Shown: positions 35,438 through 45,919, numbered from the stretch's first letter. The stretch: DNA of 64,000 nucleotides from Bacteroidota bacterium (GCA_020162035.1 JAIUNM010000013.1:1-64000); one strand, 5' to 3'. The notes: generated from the sequence alone by a model not told the origin. Translations and numbers: made by a program.

Positions 35438-38400
35438 TTATTGTTTTAAAATTAATCCTTCAATTTTTTCTAATACTTCGCGTGCTTTTTCTATACTTTC
35501 CACATCTTCTACATTAAGCCATAAACGATTGTTTTGTTCTTTTAACACACAACGTTGTGGGTATTTTTGCGCAAAGGCTATAGCAGCCATAAACATAGGG
35601 CTGTTAAAATAATCGCTATCTTTTTTGCTTAAAAAATAAGTAAGTAACTTTTTATTTTTTAAAGTTAATTTTTCAAAACCTAACTGCATGGCTTTCCAGC
35701 GCATACGTACTAAATTAATTAATTCTAAAACTTCTGTTGGTAATGGGCCAAAACGGTCTCTTAAATTTTTTTCGTAAGTAATTAAATCTTCTTCTTTTGT
35801 AATATTATCTAACTCTCGATATAAAATTAGTCGTTCAGTTAAACTGTTTACATAAAGTTCAGGAATTAAAAGTTGCAAATCAGTTTCAATAACTGTTTCT
35901 TTAACAAACTGTCTGCTAAAAATTGTTTTATCAATGCCTTGTTCATTATCAATAGAGTTTTTATACCAATCTTCTTCTTTTAATTCTTCAACGGCCTCGT
36001 TTAATATTTTCATATAAGTATCAAACCCCATCTCATTTATAAAACCACTTTGTTCTCCACCTAATAAATTACCTGCGCCTCGTATATCTAAATCGCGCAT
36101 AGCAATTTGGAACCCACTTCCTAAATCGCTAAAATCAACAATTGCTTTTAAACGTTTACGTGCTTCGTCGGTTAAAGCAATTTGAGGTGGGGCTAATAAA
36201 TAACAGTAAGCTCTTTTATTACTTCGTCCAACTCTACCTCGCATTTGATGTAAATCACTTAATCCAAAATTTTGAGCTTCATTAATAATTATTGTGTTGG
36301 CATTACTTATATCTAAACCGCTTTCAATTATTGTTGTTGCAACTAAAACATCATAATCGCCTTCCATAAATCCAAGCATTACATCTTCTAATTTTTCGCC
36401 GTCCATTTGTCCATGTCCAATAGCAATGCGTGCGTCTGGAACTAAACGCTGTATAATTCCAGCTACAACTTCAATATCACTAACACGATTGTGTACTAAA
36501 AACACTTGTCCTCCTCGGTTTAATTCGTGGGCAACAGCATCTCTAATTAACTCTTCACTAAACGTGTGTAATTCCGTTTGAACAGGATAACGGTTTGGGG
36601 GTGGTGTACTTATAACACTTAAATCTCTAGCGCCCATTAAACTAAATTGTAAAGTGCGCGGAATGGGCGTTGCCGTGAGCGTAAGTGTATCTATATTAGT
36701 TTTAAAAACTTTTAGTTTATCTTTTACACCAACACCAAACTTTTGTTCTTCGTCAATTATCATTAAACCTAAGTCTTTAAACTTAATGTCTTTATTAACA
36801 AGTTTGTGCGTTCCAATTATAATGTCAACTTTACCTTCAGCTAAATTTTTTAATGTTTCTTTTTGTTGTTTTGTTGATCTAAAACGGTTAATGTAATCAA
36901 CATTACAAGGTAAATTTGCTAATCGGTTTTTAAATGTTTTAAAGTGCTGATATGCTAAAATAGTTGTAGGTACTAATATAGCAACTTGTTTACTATCGCA
37001 AACAGCCTTAAAAGCTGCGCGAATAGCAATTTCTGTTTTTCCAAAACCTACATCGCCACAAACTAATCTATCCATTGGGTGTGGTTTTTGCATATCTTTT
37101 TTTACATCAGCAGTAACTTTAATTTGATCGGGAGTATCTTCAAAAATAAAACTAGCTTCTAACTCATGCTGTAAATAATTATCTTGTGGGTAAGCATGTC
37201 CGGGTTTAGATTTTCTTTCGGCATAAAGTTTAATTAAATCAAAAGCTACTTTTTTTACATTACTTTTTGTTTTTAATTTTAAATTTTGCCAAGCAGTGCT
37301 TCCTAATTTATCTATACGCGGCACATTTCCTTCTTTACCACTATATTTACTTATTCGATGTAAGGAATGTATGCTTACATACAAAGCATCATTATCTTTA
37401 AACAGTAGCTTAACACACTCTTGTATTTTACCATTGCTATTTATTTTTTGCAAACCAGCAAAGCGTCCAATGCCATGGTCGATATGAGTTACATAATCGC
37501 CAGGATTAAGCATTAGTAATTCTTTAATTGTAAACGCTTCGGCACTTTTGTGTTTTATTTCTTTTAATTTAAAACGATGATAGCGTTCAAAAATTTGATG
37601 ATCAGTATATACTGCGATTTTTTCATCATGGTCAATAAATCCATTATGTAAATTTAAGGGCAAGTAGGTAATTATTGATTCATACGTTCTGTGCTCTTTA
37701 GCTAATAAATCGTTAAAAATTGTAATAAACCTTTGTGCTTGTTTTGTATTATCCGTTAAAAAATAATTTTGATATCCTTTTGCTTTATATTCTTTTAAAT
37801 GTGCAATAAGTAAATCAAAATTCTTATTAAAACTTGGTTGTTCAATTTGATTAAATGAAATGTTATTTTGCGATAGTTTGTTTTTTATTCCATATTCAAT
37901 ACAATTAGAGTTTTCAAAAAATGCTTTTAAATCATTAGCGTTTGAAAATAATTTAGAAGGTTCTAATTGTGCTATTTCGCCGGTGTAATTTGAAAATATT
38001 TCATTTGCTTTTTCAAACCGTTTATTAAACAGATCTAAAATATATTCTGTATCTTCAATAAAAATTGTTGTATTTTTTAAATTAAAATACTCTAAAATAT
38101 TTACTTTACTTTCGTTAAATTGATTGTTATTAAAATTTGGAATTATATTTATAAAATCAAATTTAGAATTCGAAAGTTGCGAGGCAGGTTCGAAAGATTT
38201 TATACTTTCTATTTCATCACCAAACAATTCGATACGGTAAGGTGTTTCATTTGCAAAAGAAAAAACATCTATAATTCCTCCACGAATTGCAAATTGTCCG
38301 GGTTCATAAACAAAATCTACATGTGTAAAATTGTAGGTAGATAAAAACTCAGTTAAAAAATCTACACTTAATTTTTCGCCAATTTTAATTTGAAGTGTGT

Positions 38401-38800
38401 TTTTATATAATTGCTGTTTAAAAGTTACTTTTTCGCTAATTGCTTGAGGATAGGAAATAATTATACCATTAAAATTTTCATTTGAAATTAAATTTAAAAC
38501 CTCGGTTCTTTCTTGAATATTGGCATTTGTTGTTTTTTCAATTTGATAAGGAGTTCGGTAAGTTTCTGGAAAAAATAATACTTTATTGTTTGGCAATAAA
38601 TTTTCTAAATCATTTAATAAATAAGCAGCTTTTTCTTTATCATTTGTTATAACAACTATAGATTTTTGTTGTTTTATAAAGAAATTTTGAATAAAAATAG
38701 ATAGTGCACTTCCTTTTATTCCTTTTAAATAAGAATTATTAGAAATACTTAAGTTTAATTGATTTTGAAAAAGACCTAAAAATTGATTGTTGGTTACCAT
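35438..38800 (-). CDS. mfd: Transcription-repair coupling factor
   Basis: An ATP-dependent translocase that removes stalled RNA polymerase and recruits UvrA. The 1120-residue protein has the UvrB-like N-terminus with 'IRGGIIDVF' (about 171-179), the RNAP-binding CarD-like segment 'LNPGDYVTHIDHGIGRFAGLQ' (about 430-450), the helicase P-loop GDVGFGKTEIAIRAAF (about 580-595), DEEQKFG (about 682-688), 'LTLTATPIPRTLQFSL' (about 701-716), 'QMRGRVGRS' (about 854-862), and a C-terminal TRCF domain that ends the protein. The length is typical. Convergent with the RNase G gene (13-bp gap). Confidence 0.96.
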   Translation of the reverse strand: MVTNNQFLGLFQNQLNLSISNNSYLKGIKGSALSIFIQNFFIKQQKSIVVITNDKEKAAYLLNDLENLLPNNKVLFFPETYRTPYQIEKTTNANIQERTEVLNLISNENFNGIIISYPQAISEKVTFKQQLYKNTLQIKIGEKLSVDFLTEFLSTYNFTHVDFVYEPGQFAIRGGIIDVFSFANETPYRIELFGDEIESIKSFEPASQLSNSKFDFINIIPNFNNNQFNESKVNILEYFNLKNTTIFIEDTEYILDLFNKRFEKANEIFSNYTGEIAQLEPSKLFSNANDLKAFFENSNCIEYGIKNKLSQNNISFNQIEQPSFNKNFDLLIAHLKEYKAKGYQNYFLTDNTKQAQRFITIFNDLLAKEHRTYESIITYLPLNLHNGFIDHDEKIAVYTDHQIFERYHRFKLKEIKHKSAEAFTIKELLMLNPGDYVTHIDHGIGRFAGLQKINSNGKIQECVKLLFKDNDALYVSIHSLHRISKYSGKEGNVPRIDKLGSTAWQNLKLKTKSNVKKVAFDLIKLYAERKSKPGHAYPQDNYLQHELEASFIFEDTPDQIKVTADVKKDMQKPHPMDRLVCGDVGFGKTEIAIRAAFKAVCDSKQVAILVPTTILAYQHFKTFKNRLANLPCNVDYINRFRSTKQQKETLKNLAEGKVDIIIGTHKLVNKDIKFKDLGLMIIDEEQKFGVGVKDKLKVFKTNIDTLTLTATPIPRTLQFSLMGARDLSVISTPPPNRYPVQTELHTFSEELIRDAVAHELNRGGQVFLVHNRVSDIEVVAGIIQRLVPDARIAIGHGQMDGEKLEDVMLGFMEGDYDVLVATTIIESGLDISNANTIIINEAQNFGLSDLHQMRGRVGRSNKRAYCYLLAPPQIALTDEARKRLKAIVDFSDLGSGFQIAMRDLDIRGAGNLLGGEQSGFINEMGFDTYMKILNEAVEELKEEDWYKNSIDNEQGIDKTIFSRQFVKETVIETDLQLLIPELYVNSLTERLILYRELDNITKEEDLITYEKNLRDRFGPLPTEVLELINLVRMRWKAMQLGFEKLTLKNKKLLTYFLSKKDSDYFNSPMFMAAIAFAQKYPQRCVLKEQNNRLWLNVEDVESIEKAREVLEKIEGLILKQ

Positions 38801-38808
38801 TTATCCGG

Positions 38809-38816
38809 CAAAATTA
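38809..38816 (-). promoter_or_regulatory. -7 box (TAATTTTG) of mfd
   Basis: TAATTTTG on the minus strand lies 9 nt before the mfd start codon, implying a very short leader. No -33 TTG is seen at good spacing. Confidence 0.4.
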
Positions 38817-38864
38817 ACAATTGCTGTAATTTTTATAAACTAAATTAAATTTTAACATTAGTAA

Positions 38865-38896
38865 TTTGATAATTTATTTTTGATTTACTACATTTG
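38865..38896 (+). promoter_or_regulatory. Promoter of the T9SS Omp28-like gene
   Basis: TTTG at 38865-38868 and TACATTTG at 38889-38896 are 20 nt apart, an ideal Bacteroidota promoter. The -7 box is 31 nt before the start codon. Confidence 0.75.
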
Positions 38897-38927
38897 GATA
38901 TAGAAATCAACCTAAAACCATTTAAGA

Positions 38928-40721
38928 ATGAAAAGAAAATTTACCTACTTTGGTGTAACGTCGCTGTTTGCAACGTTTGCTATGGCTCAATTGCCAGTTA
39001 GTACTACACCGCAAAATAAAAAAGTTGTGTTAGAAGAATTTACTGGTATTAATTGTCAATATTGTCCTGATGGGCATAAAATTGCTAATAATATTAAGGC
39101 GTCTAAGCCTGCTGGTGATGTTGTGTTAATAAATATACATACTGGTGGATATGCTAATCCTGGTGCTGGCCAACCTGATTACAGAACCGCTGATGGTAAT
39201 GCAATTGCTGCAATACCAGGTATGGGAATTACAGGATACCCAACTGGATCAATTAACAGAGCTGTTATGACTCCTACTGCAATAGCATGTAGCAGAAGCA
39301 CATGGGCTGGTCATGCAAATACAATTTTAAGTCAAACCTCTGCGGTAAATGTGGCTTTACAAGGCACATTAAATATTGTTACCAGAGTTTTAACTGCTGT
39401 AGCAGAAGTTTATTATACAGCGAATAGTGCAACTCCTCAAAACTCTTTAACTATTGCAATATTAGAAGATGATGTTGTTGGCCCACAAACTTCAGGTGCA
39501 ATCTGGAATCCAGCTCAAACAAATCCTGATGGAACATATAACCACCAACATATGTTACGCGATGTAATTACTGCTGGAAGTTTAGGAATTACAATTCCAA
39601 CTACTACAGTAGGTACAACTTTTACTACCATGGTAACTTACACTGTACCTACTACATTTGGTGCAGGTACGGCAACAAACTCATGTAACTTAGGCGAATT
39701 AGAATTAGTTGCTTTTGTGGCTAACAGCTCTAAAGACATTCAAACTGCAGCATATGGACCAATTACATTAACTGGTTTTGCAAACTCAATTGATGCAGCA
39801 ATGAATAATTTTAAAGTTGAATCTGAAGTTTGTTTTGGTAATATTAACCCTGAATTTAAATTTTTAAACAATGGTTCAAGCACTATTACAACTGCTGCAT
39901 TTGCCTACAAAGTAAATGGAACACCTGCTGGGACTTATACTTGGACAGGGTCAGCAGCACCTTTAAGTTATAAAACTTTTACTGTACCTACAATTAACTT
40001 TACTCCTAGTTCTTCAAATACAATTGAAGTTAATGTTGTAAGTGTTAATGGTTCTGGAGATCAAAACAGTTTAAATGATATTTATACAAAAACTGTTCCA
40101 ACAACTACAAACATTGCTCTTGATTTAAATATGACAATGAATTTTAAACAAGATCAATATGGTACAGAAAGTACATGGCAGTTTATTGACGAAGCTACAA
40201 ATGGTGTAATTTCTAGTGATGGTCCTTTTACCGATTTAGCTTCTGCAGGCACAGCAATGCACACAAAAACATTTACAATTTTACCAAACAATTGTTATGT
40301 GTTAAAAGTAGTAGACGCTTATGGTGATGGGATTAATGCTGGTTTCGGAACAGGTAACTACAACTTATTATCTGGAGCAACAACGATAATCTCATCAAAT
40401 GGTGTATACGGAAAAGGAGAAAACAGATGGGCAAAAACTACTGTTACAAGTGGAATAAATGCAAAAAATAATTCAAATTCAGATTTCTTTATTTATCCAA
40501 ACCCAAGTAACGGAACTTTTAACTTAAAAGTAAAAAACATTAACGAAGATGTTAATTTAATTATTACAAATACTTTAGGTCAAAATGTATATAACAAAAC
40601 TATTTCTGCTGAAAGCTTAGCAAATGAAACGGTTAACGCAAATTTATCTACTGGCGTTTATTACGTAAGTATTAAATCTACTAGTGGTACATTTACTAAA
40701 AAATTAACAATTAAAAATTAA
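38928..40721 (+). CDS. Omp28-related secreted protein with T9SS sorting domain
   Basis: A 597-residue protein: signal peptide to about FAMAQ (21), then a thioredoxin-fold Omp28-like domain with 'VVLEEFTGINCQYCPDGHKIANNI' (about 32-55, CxxC), a beta-rich middle with Ig-like modules (about 240-500), and a type A T9SS C-terminal domain from about 515 ('FFIYPNPSNGTFNLKVKNI' through 'GVYYVSIKSTSGTFTKKLTIKN'). It is predicted to be exported by the Por/Spr system and surface-attached. The CxxC may support redox or folding activity, but this is inference. It is followed by a hairpin and another T9SS cargo gene. Confidence 0.9.
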   Translation: MKRKFTYFGVTSLFATFAMAQLPVSTTPQNKKVVLEEFTGINCQYCPDGHKIANNIKASKPAGDVVLINIHTGGYANPGAGQPDYRTADGNAIAAIPGMGITGYPTGSINRAVMTPTAIACSRSTWAGHANTILSQTSAVNVALQGTLNIVTRVLTAVAEVYYTANSATPQNSLTIAILEDDVVGPQTSGAIWNPAQTNPDGTYNHQHMLRDVITAGSLGITIPTTTVGTTFTTMVTYTVPTTFGAGTATNSCNLGELELVAFVANSSKDIQTAAYGPITLTGFANSIDAAMNNFKVESEVCFGNINPEFKFLNNGSSTITTAAFAYKVNGTPAGTYTWTGSAAPLSYKTFTVPTINFTPSSSNTIEVNVVSVNGSGDQNSLNDIYTKTVPTTTNIALDLNMTMNFKQDQYGTESTWQFIDEATNGVISSDGPFTDLASAGTAMHTKTFTILPNNCYVLKVVDAYGDGINAGFGTGNYNLLSGATTIISSNGVYGKGENRWAKTTVTSGINAKNNSNSDFFIYPNPSNGTFNLKVKNINEDVNLIITNTLGQNVYNKTISAESLANETVNANLSTGVYYVSIKSTSGTFTKKLTIKN

Positions 40722-40726
40722 TATTT

Positions 40727-40758
40727 AAGGTGGTTGATAAAAAAATCAACCCCTTTTT
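40727..40758 (+). terminator. Hairpin terminator between the two T9SS genes
   Basis: A 7-bp stem (GGTTGAT / ATCAACC) with a 6-nt A loop, extended by AAGG pairing with CTTT past one mismatch (one G-T pair), and followed by a T-run. Confidence 0.75.
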
Positions 40759-40772
40759 AAAACTCTAATTAC

Positions 40773-41519
40773 ATGAAAAAAATTTTACTCGCTTTTTGTT
40801 GCAGTTTAAGTATATACTCATTTGCTCAAAACAGTTTGCATTTAGCAACATTAAACAATACAAAAACTTCAACTGTAACATCAATAGGTAATGGTGCTAA
40901 CATAAATGAAATTACTACATCAGGAAATACAACAACCACAAAAATTAGAGTTTACAATAATAGCGCAAGTACTAATACTTATAACTTAGTAAGAATAGAT
41001 GAGGTTTTAAACCCTAGCGCTTCAGCTTATTTTTGTATTGCTTCAAATTGTTATCCGCCTTCAACTACTAGCCTTCCTAGTAATGATTTATTAATTATTT
41101 CTTCGGGTTCGTTTGATAACAACTTTACAATTGATATTGATGAGGCTCCAACTGTTGGGTTAAGTAGAATTAGATACAAATTATATAACGTAAACAACGC
41201 AAATGATACTTTATCATTTAAGGTTAATTATAATGGTCCAACAGCTATTAAAAAACAATCTGAAACAGTTAAAACAATTGAAGTATTCCCAAATCCTAGT
41301 AATTTTATTACTTACTTAAAAATTTCATCTGCAAATAATACAAAAGGAAGTATAAAATTAATTAATAGTTTAGGTTCTATTATCTATAACAAAGATTGTA
41401 ATTTAAATACTGGAGAAAACACTGTTGAATTTTCGGTAGAATCTTTAAAAGCAGGCATGTACTTTATAGAAGTTTATGCAGATAATTCAAAAATTACCAA
41501 AAAACTAATTATAAAATAA
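40773..41519 (+). CDS. T9SS-exported protein of unknown function
   Basis: A 248-residue protein with signal peptide MKKILLAFCCSLSIYSFAQ. The middle (about 25-160) is beta-rich and Ser/Thr/Asn-rich with two Cys (about 90 and 95) and no recognised domain. Residues about 170-248 form a type A T9SS sorting domain ('VKTIEVFPNPSNFITYLKI' and 'LKAGMYFIEVYADNSKITKKLIIK'). It is surface-exported by inference. A terminator precedes and another follows it, so it is probably transcribed on its own. Confidence 0.8.
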   Translation: MKKILLAFCCSLSIYSFAQNSLHLATLNNTKTSTVTSIGNGANINEITTSGNTTTTKIRVYNNSASTNTYNLVRIDEVLNPSASAYFCIASNCYPPSTTSLPSNDLLIISSGSFDNNFTIDIDEAPTVGLSRIRYKLYNVNNANDTLSFKVNYNGPTAIKKQSETVKTIEVFPNPSNFITYLKISSANNTKGSIKLINSLGSIIYNKDCNLNTGENTVEFSVESLKAGMYFIEVYADNSKITKKLIIK

Positions 41520-41539
41520 TTAATAATTCAAATTTTCTT

Positions 41540-41570
41540 AAAAGAGGAGTCATGTGGCTCCTCTTTTTTT
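41540..41570 (+). terminator. Rho-independent terminator
   Basis: A 12-bp stem (AAAAGAGGAG plus TC, pairing with GG plus CTCCTCTTTT, including one wobble) with an ATGT loop and a long T-run. It lies 20 bp after the T9SS gene. Confidence 0.88.
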
Positions 41571-41643
41571 ATGTATAATTTGTTAAAAATAAAGTATAAT
41601 TCTGCTCAAATTATTGGCTAACTTTAGTGTTTCTTATTTTATT

Positions 41644-43869
41644 ATGATTAATTATAACGAGCAACTAACAACTGTTGAAACTGCTAAAGATTTAGGTTTA
41701 CTTCCAGAGGAATTTGAAAAAATAAAAAACACGTTAGGACGTGTGCCAAATTTTACTGAACTTTCTATTTATTCGGTAATGTGGAGCGAACACTGTTCGT
41801 ACAAAAATAGTATTACCTGGCTTAAAACTTTACCAAAAGATGGGCCACATATGCTGGCAAAAGCCGGAGAAGAAAATGCAGGCTTGGTTGATATAGGCGA
41901 TGGTTTAGCTTGTGCATTTAAAATTGAAAGCCATAATCACCCAAGTGCTTTAGAGCCATACCAAGGTGCTGCAACAGGAGTTGGCGGCATAAACAGAGAT
42001 ATTTTTACTATGGGGGCAAGACCAATTGCTCAATTAAATAGCTTACGTTTTGGAAATATTGATAGCGATAAAACAAAATGGTTAATAAAAGGTGTAACAA
42101 AAGGTATTGGCGATTACGGTAATGCGTTTGGAATACCAACTGTAGGCGGAGAAGTTTTTTTTGATGATAGTTTTAATGTTAACCCATTAGTAAACGCAAT
42201 GAGTGTTGGCATTGTAAAAAAAGGCGAAACAGTAAGTGCAATTAGTTATGGCGAAGGCAATCCTGTTTTTATTGTAGGCTCTGCAACTGGTAAAGATGGT
42301 TTAGGGGGAGCTGCTTTTGCAAGTAAAGATATAACTGAAGATAGTGCTAAAGATTTACCAGCTGTTCAAGTTGGTGATCCTTTTCAAGAAAAATTATTAT
42401 TAGAAGCTACCCTTGAAATTATTAAAACTGGAGCTGTTGTTGGCATGCAAGATATGGGGGCAGCTGGTATTGCATGCAGCACAAGCGAAATGAGTGCAAA
42501 AGGCGAACATGGTATGGAAATTTGGTTAGATAAAGTTCCTGCTCGTCAACAGGGCATGCACCCTTTTGAATTTTTATTAAGCGAAAGCCAAGAACGAATG
42601 TTAGTTGTTGTTCATAAAGGAAGAGAACAAGAAATTTTAAAAATATTTGATAAGTGGGATTTGAATTGTGAACAAATTGGTGTTGTTACAAAAGGAGATA
42701 GATTAAAATATTTTTTCAATAACCAATTAGTTGCCGATGTTCCTGCAAAATCATTAGTATTAGGAGGAGATGCTCCAATTTATAAAAGAGAATTTAAAGA
42801 ACCTGCATATTACGCTGAATCAAAAAAATTTGAAATAAACTCAATTACAGAACCAAATGATTTAAAATCTGTAATGACTCATCTTTCCTCACATCCTAAC
42901 CTTGCCAGTAAACGTTGGATATATAACCAATACGATAGCATGGTAGGAACTATTAATATGAGCACCAACAATCCAAGTGATGCAGCTATTGTAAATATTA
43001 AAGGAAGTAAAAAAGCATTGGCAATGAGTGTTGATTGTAATAGTAGATACGTAAATGCTGACCCCGAAATTGGTTGTGCTATAGCAGTTAGTGAAGCTGC
43101 GCGAAATATTGTTTGTAGTGGGGGAAATCCAAGTGCGGTAACTAATTGTTTAAATTTTGGAAACCCATATAACCCCGAAGTATATTGGCAATTTGTTGGT
43201 GCAATAAAAGGAATGGGTGCTGCATGTTTAAAATTTGAAACTCCAGTAACAGGAGGTAATGTGAGTTTTTATAATCAAAGTTCTTACGAAGGACCTGTTT
43301 TTCCAACTCCTACAATTGGCATGATTGGAATTGTAGAAGATAAAAAACATCACACAACATTAAATTTTAAAAACGATGGTGATTTAATTTATTTGTTAGG
43401 TAAACAAGTTAATGATATTGCAAGCAGTGAATATTTATATTCGTATTGTAAAATTAAAAACACCCCTGCGCCTTATTTTAATTTAGACGAAGAATTTGCC
43501 TTACAAAATGTTATAAAAAATCTTATTAAAAAAGAAATAGTTACAAGTGCACATGATATAAGTGATGGTGGGTTATTTATAGCTTTATTAGAGTGTGGAT
43601 TTTTAAAAAATTTAGGCTTTGAAATTACTTTATCTAACAACATAAGAAAAGATGCTGCATTGTTTGGCGAAGCGCAAAGTAGAGCTGTATTAAGTATTAA
43701 TCCTAAAAATCAATCTACATTTGAAGAAATTTTAAAATCGTCGAACGTACCGTTTGAATTAATTGGAAAAGTTAAAGGAAACACTGTTGTTATTGATAAT
43801 CAAAATTATGGCTTAATTACCGAATTTAAAAACAATTACAACACAAGTATTGAAAGCAGATTAAATTAA
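41644..43869 (+). CDS. purL: Phosphoribosylformylglycinamidine synthase subunit PurL
   Basis: Makes formylglycinamidine ribotide in purine synthesis with the glutaminase PurQ and PurS. I use the ATG at 41644 (741 residues) because the upstream TTG at 41614 precedes a TAACTTTA -7-like element (41619-41626). The protein shows 'YSVMWSEHCSYKNS' (about 39-52), 'FKIESHNHPSALEPYQGAATGVGGINRDIF' (about 98-127) and the second-half 'AVSEAARNIVCSGGNPSAVTNCLNFGNPYNPEVYWQF' (about 481-518). The length identifies the small PurL (PurSLQ type), not the roughly 1300-residue fused enzyme. It is closely followed by a YdcF gene. Confidence 0.95.
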   Translation: MINYNEQLTTVETAKDLGLLPEEFEKIKNTLGRVPNFTELSIYSVMWSEHCSYKNSITWLKTLPKDGPHMLAKAGEENAGLVDIGDGLACAFKIESHNHPSALEPYQGAATGVGGINRDIFTMGARPIAQLNSLRFGNIDSDKTKWLIKGVTKGIGDYGNAFGIPTVGGEVFFDDSFNVNPLVNAMSVGIVKKGETVSAISYGEGNPVFIVGSATGKDGLGGAAFASKDITEDSAKDLPAVQVGDPFQEKLLLEATLEIIKTGAVVGMQDMGAAGIACSTSEMSAKGEHGMEIWLDKVPARQQGMHPFEFLLSESQERMLVVVHKGREQEILKIFDKWDLNCEQIGVVTKGDRLKYFFNNQLVADVPAKSLVLGGDAPIYKREFKEPAYYAESKKFEINSITEPNDLKSVMTHLSSHPNLASKRWIYNQYDSMVGTINMSTNNPSDAAIVNIKGSKKALAMSVDCNSRYVNADPEIGCAIAVSEAARNIVCSGGNPSAVTNCLNFGNPYNPEVYWQFVGAIKGMGAACLKFETPVTGGNVSFYNQSSYEGPVFPTPTIGMIGIVEDKKHHTTLNFKNDGDLIYLLGKQVNDIASSEYLYSYCKIKNTPAPYFNLDEEFALQNVIKNLIKKEIVTSAHDISDGGLFIALLECGFLKNLGFEITLSNNIRKDAALFGEAQSRAVLSINPKNQSTFEEILKSSNVPFELIGKVKGNTVVIDNQNYGLITEFKNNYNTSIESRLN

Positions 43870-43873
43870 AAAT

Positions 43874-44638
43874 ATGTTTTTTTATATATCTAAAATATTG
43901 GGATTTTTAATATCCCCAATGGTTTGGGTATTTGCACTTTTAATTTGGTCATTTATAACTAAAATAGAGAGTAAAGCAAAAAAACTAAGAATTGTAGCGC
44001 TTAGTTTACTTTATATTTGCTCAAACTCATTTTTTGTTGATGAACTTTTTAGGTGGTACGAACCTGCTCCGCCAGATTTTGATTATTCAAAAAAATATAC
44101 TGGAGCGATTGTATTGGGTGGAATTGGGTCTATAGATATGCGCTTACAAAAAATAGATTTTAGACATTCTGTTGACCGCTTACTACAACCTTTACCGTTA
44201 GTTTATACAAAAAATGTTGAGAAAATTATTTTTACAGGTGGGAGTGGAAGCATTGAAAGTCCAGAAAAAAAAGAAGCATTATTTGTGAAAAAATATTTAA
44301 GAAGTATAAATTTTCCTGATAGTTCAATAATTATAGAATATAATAGTAAAAACACTTATGAAAATGCAATTTTTACAAAACGAATTATTGATAGTTTAAA
44401 TAGTAACGGAAATTATTTACTTGTTACATCAGCTTACCACATGCCCAGAAGCCTTGCTGTATTTAAAAAAGCCGGTTATAAAAACTTAACTCCATTTATT
44501 ACTAATAAATTAAGTGGCCCTAGAAGATTTACTTTTGATCATTTATTAATTCCTAACAGTGAAGCTTTGTTTTCTCTTAATTATTTATTACATGAGTGGG
44601 TTGGATATTTTGTGTATAAATTAAAAGGTTATGCTTAA
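43874..44638 (+). CDS. YdcF family (DUF218) membrane protein
   Basis: A 254-residue protein with two N-terminal membrane helices (about 5-22 and 35-50). The DUF218 domain spans about 75-235 with 'GAIVLGGIGSID' (about 77-88), 'VEKIIFTGGSGSI' (about 116-128), 'NTYENAIFTKRIID' (about 157-170) and 'YLLVTSAYHMPRSLAVFKKAGY' (about 177-198). Relatives (SanA, ElyC) act in cell-envelope synthesis, but the precise reaction is unsettled. It starts 4 bp after purL and overlaps the next gene by 8 bp. Confidence 0.85.
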   Translation: MFFYISKILGFLISPMVWVFALLIWSFITKIESKAKKLRIVALSLLYICSNSFFVDELFRWYEPAPPDFDYSKKYTGAIVLGGIGSIDMRLQKIDFRHSVDRLLQPLPLVYTKNVEKIIFTGGSGSIESPEKKEALFVKKYLRSINFPDSSIIIEYNSKNTYENAIFTKRIIDSLNSNGNYLLVTSAYHMPRSLAVFKKAGYKNLTPFITNKLSGPRRFTFDHLLIPNSEALFSLNYLLHEWVGYFVYKLKGYA

Positions 44639-45908
44639 AATAAACGAAGAATTGCTTCAATTTATTTGGCAAAATAAAATAATTGGTAAAACTAAATTTT
44701 ATAGCATTAATAATACAGAAATAGATGTTATAGATTTTGGTGCAAAAAACAACGATTCAGGTCCTGATTTTTTTAATGGAAAAATTAAATTAAACAATAT
44801 TATTTTAGTTGGAAACATTGAAATACATGTAAAAACAAGCGATTGGAATAAACACAAACATTATAATGATAGTGCATACAACAACATAATTTTACATGTT
44901 GTTTTTGAACATGATAAAAACATTCAACAAAACATTAATAATTCAGTAGAAGTAATAGAATTAAAAAATATTATCTCAGAAGAACTTATAAATACATATC
45001 AAAATTTAATTAAAAGTAAAACCAAGCTTCCGTGTTCTAATTTTTTACCAGAAGTTAATTCAATAAAATTTTCGAATTGGTTGCAAAGGTTATGTGTAGA
45101 AAGGTTAGAAAACAAAACAATATATATAGAAAATTTATTTAAAGAATTTAAAGGCGATTATCATCAAACATTATATACAATATTATTGCGCTCGTTTGGT
45201 TTTAAAACTAACGCCATGCCATTTGAATTATTGGCAAAACACTTACCACTTAATGTATTATTAAAGCATAGCGATAATTTATTTCAATTAGAATGTTTAT
45301 TACTTGGTTCAGCAGGTTTTTTAAATGAAACTTTTAAAAACAAATATGCATCACAATTAAGTAATGAATTTACTTTTTTACAAAATAAATATAATTTAAT
45401 TTCTTTAAATAAAACTATTTTTAAGTTTTCTAAAATGAGGCCTGCAAACTTTCCTACAATAAGATTAGCACAATTTGCTGCGTTATTTCACAAAAGCTTT
45501 TCTAAATTATGTTCGATAGAAAATTATATAAATATTAAAAACGAATTAAACTTTGAAACCTCAAAATATTGGCAACAACATTACAATTTAACTGATGAAG
45601 CTTCTCCTATAAAATTAAAATTCGGAAACGAATCTTTAAATAAATTAATTATAAATGCTTTTGTGCCTTATTTATTTTTTTATTCGAAAGCAACTAACAA
45701 ACAGCATTTATGCGATAATGCGATTAAATTATTAGAAGATTGTGAATGGGAATCAAATCAAAAAACAAAGCATTTTTTAAGTCATAAAAACATTTTAAAC
45801 TCTGCAGTAGAAAGTCAAGCATTAATACAATTGTTTGATAATTATTGCACAAAAAGAAAATGTTTAAATTGTAGTGTAGGAACAGAAATATTAAAAGCCA
45901 CAGTTTAA
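44631..45908 (+). CDS. DUF2851 family protein
   Basis: A 425-residue cytosolic protein. The family signature is at the N-terminus: 'LQFIWQNKIIG' (about 9-19), 'NNDSGPDFFNGKIKL' (about 40-54) and 'GNIEIHVKTSDWNKHKHYNDSAYNNIILHVV' (about 61-91). The rest is helical. A C-terminal cysteine pair occurs in 'CTKRKCLNCSVG'. DUF2851 proteins are widespread in Bacteroidota and have no established function. The start overlaps the YdcF gene by 8 bp, so the two are translated together. Confidence 0.85.
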   Translation: MLKINEELLQFIWQNKIIGKTKFYSINNTEIDVIDFGAKNNDSGPDFFNGKIKLNNIILVGNIEIHVKTSDWNKHKHYNDSAYNNIILHVVFEHDKNIQQNINNSVEVIELKNIISEELINTYQNLIKSKTKLPCSNFLPEVNSIKFSNWLQRLCVERLENKTIYIENLFKEFKGDYHQTLYTILLRSFGFKTNAMPFELLAKHLPLNVLLKHSDNLFQLECLLLGSAGFLNETFKNKYASQLSNEFTFLQNKYNLISLNKTIFKFSKMRPANFPTIRLAQFAALFHKSFSKLCSIENYINIKNELNFETSKYWQQHYNLTDEASPIKLKFGNESLNKLIINAFVPYLFFYSKATNKQHLCDNAIKLLEDCEWESNQKTKHFLSHKNILNSAVESQALIQLFDNYCTKRKCLNCSVGTEILKATV

Positions 45909-45919
45909 TATTTATTTTG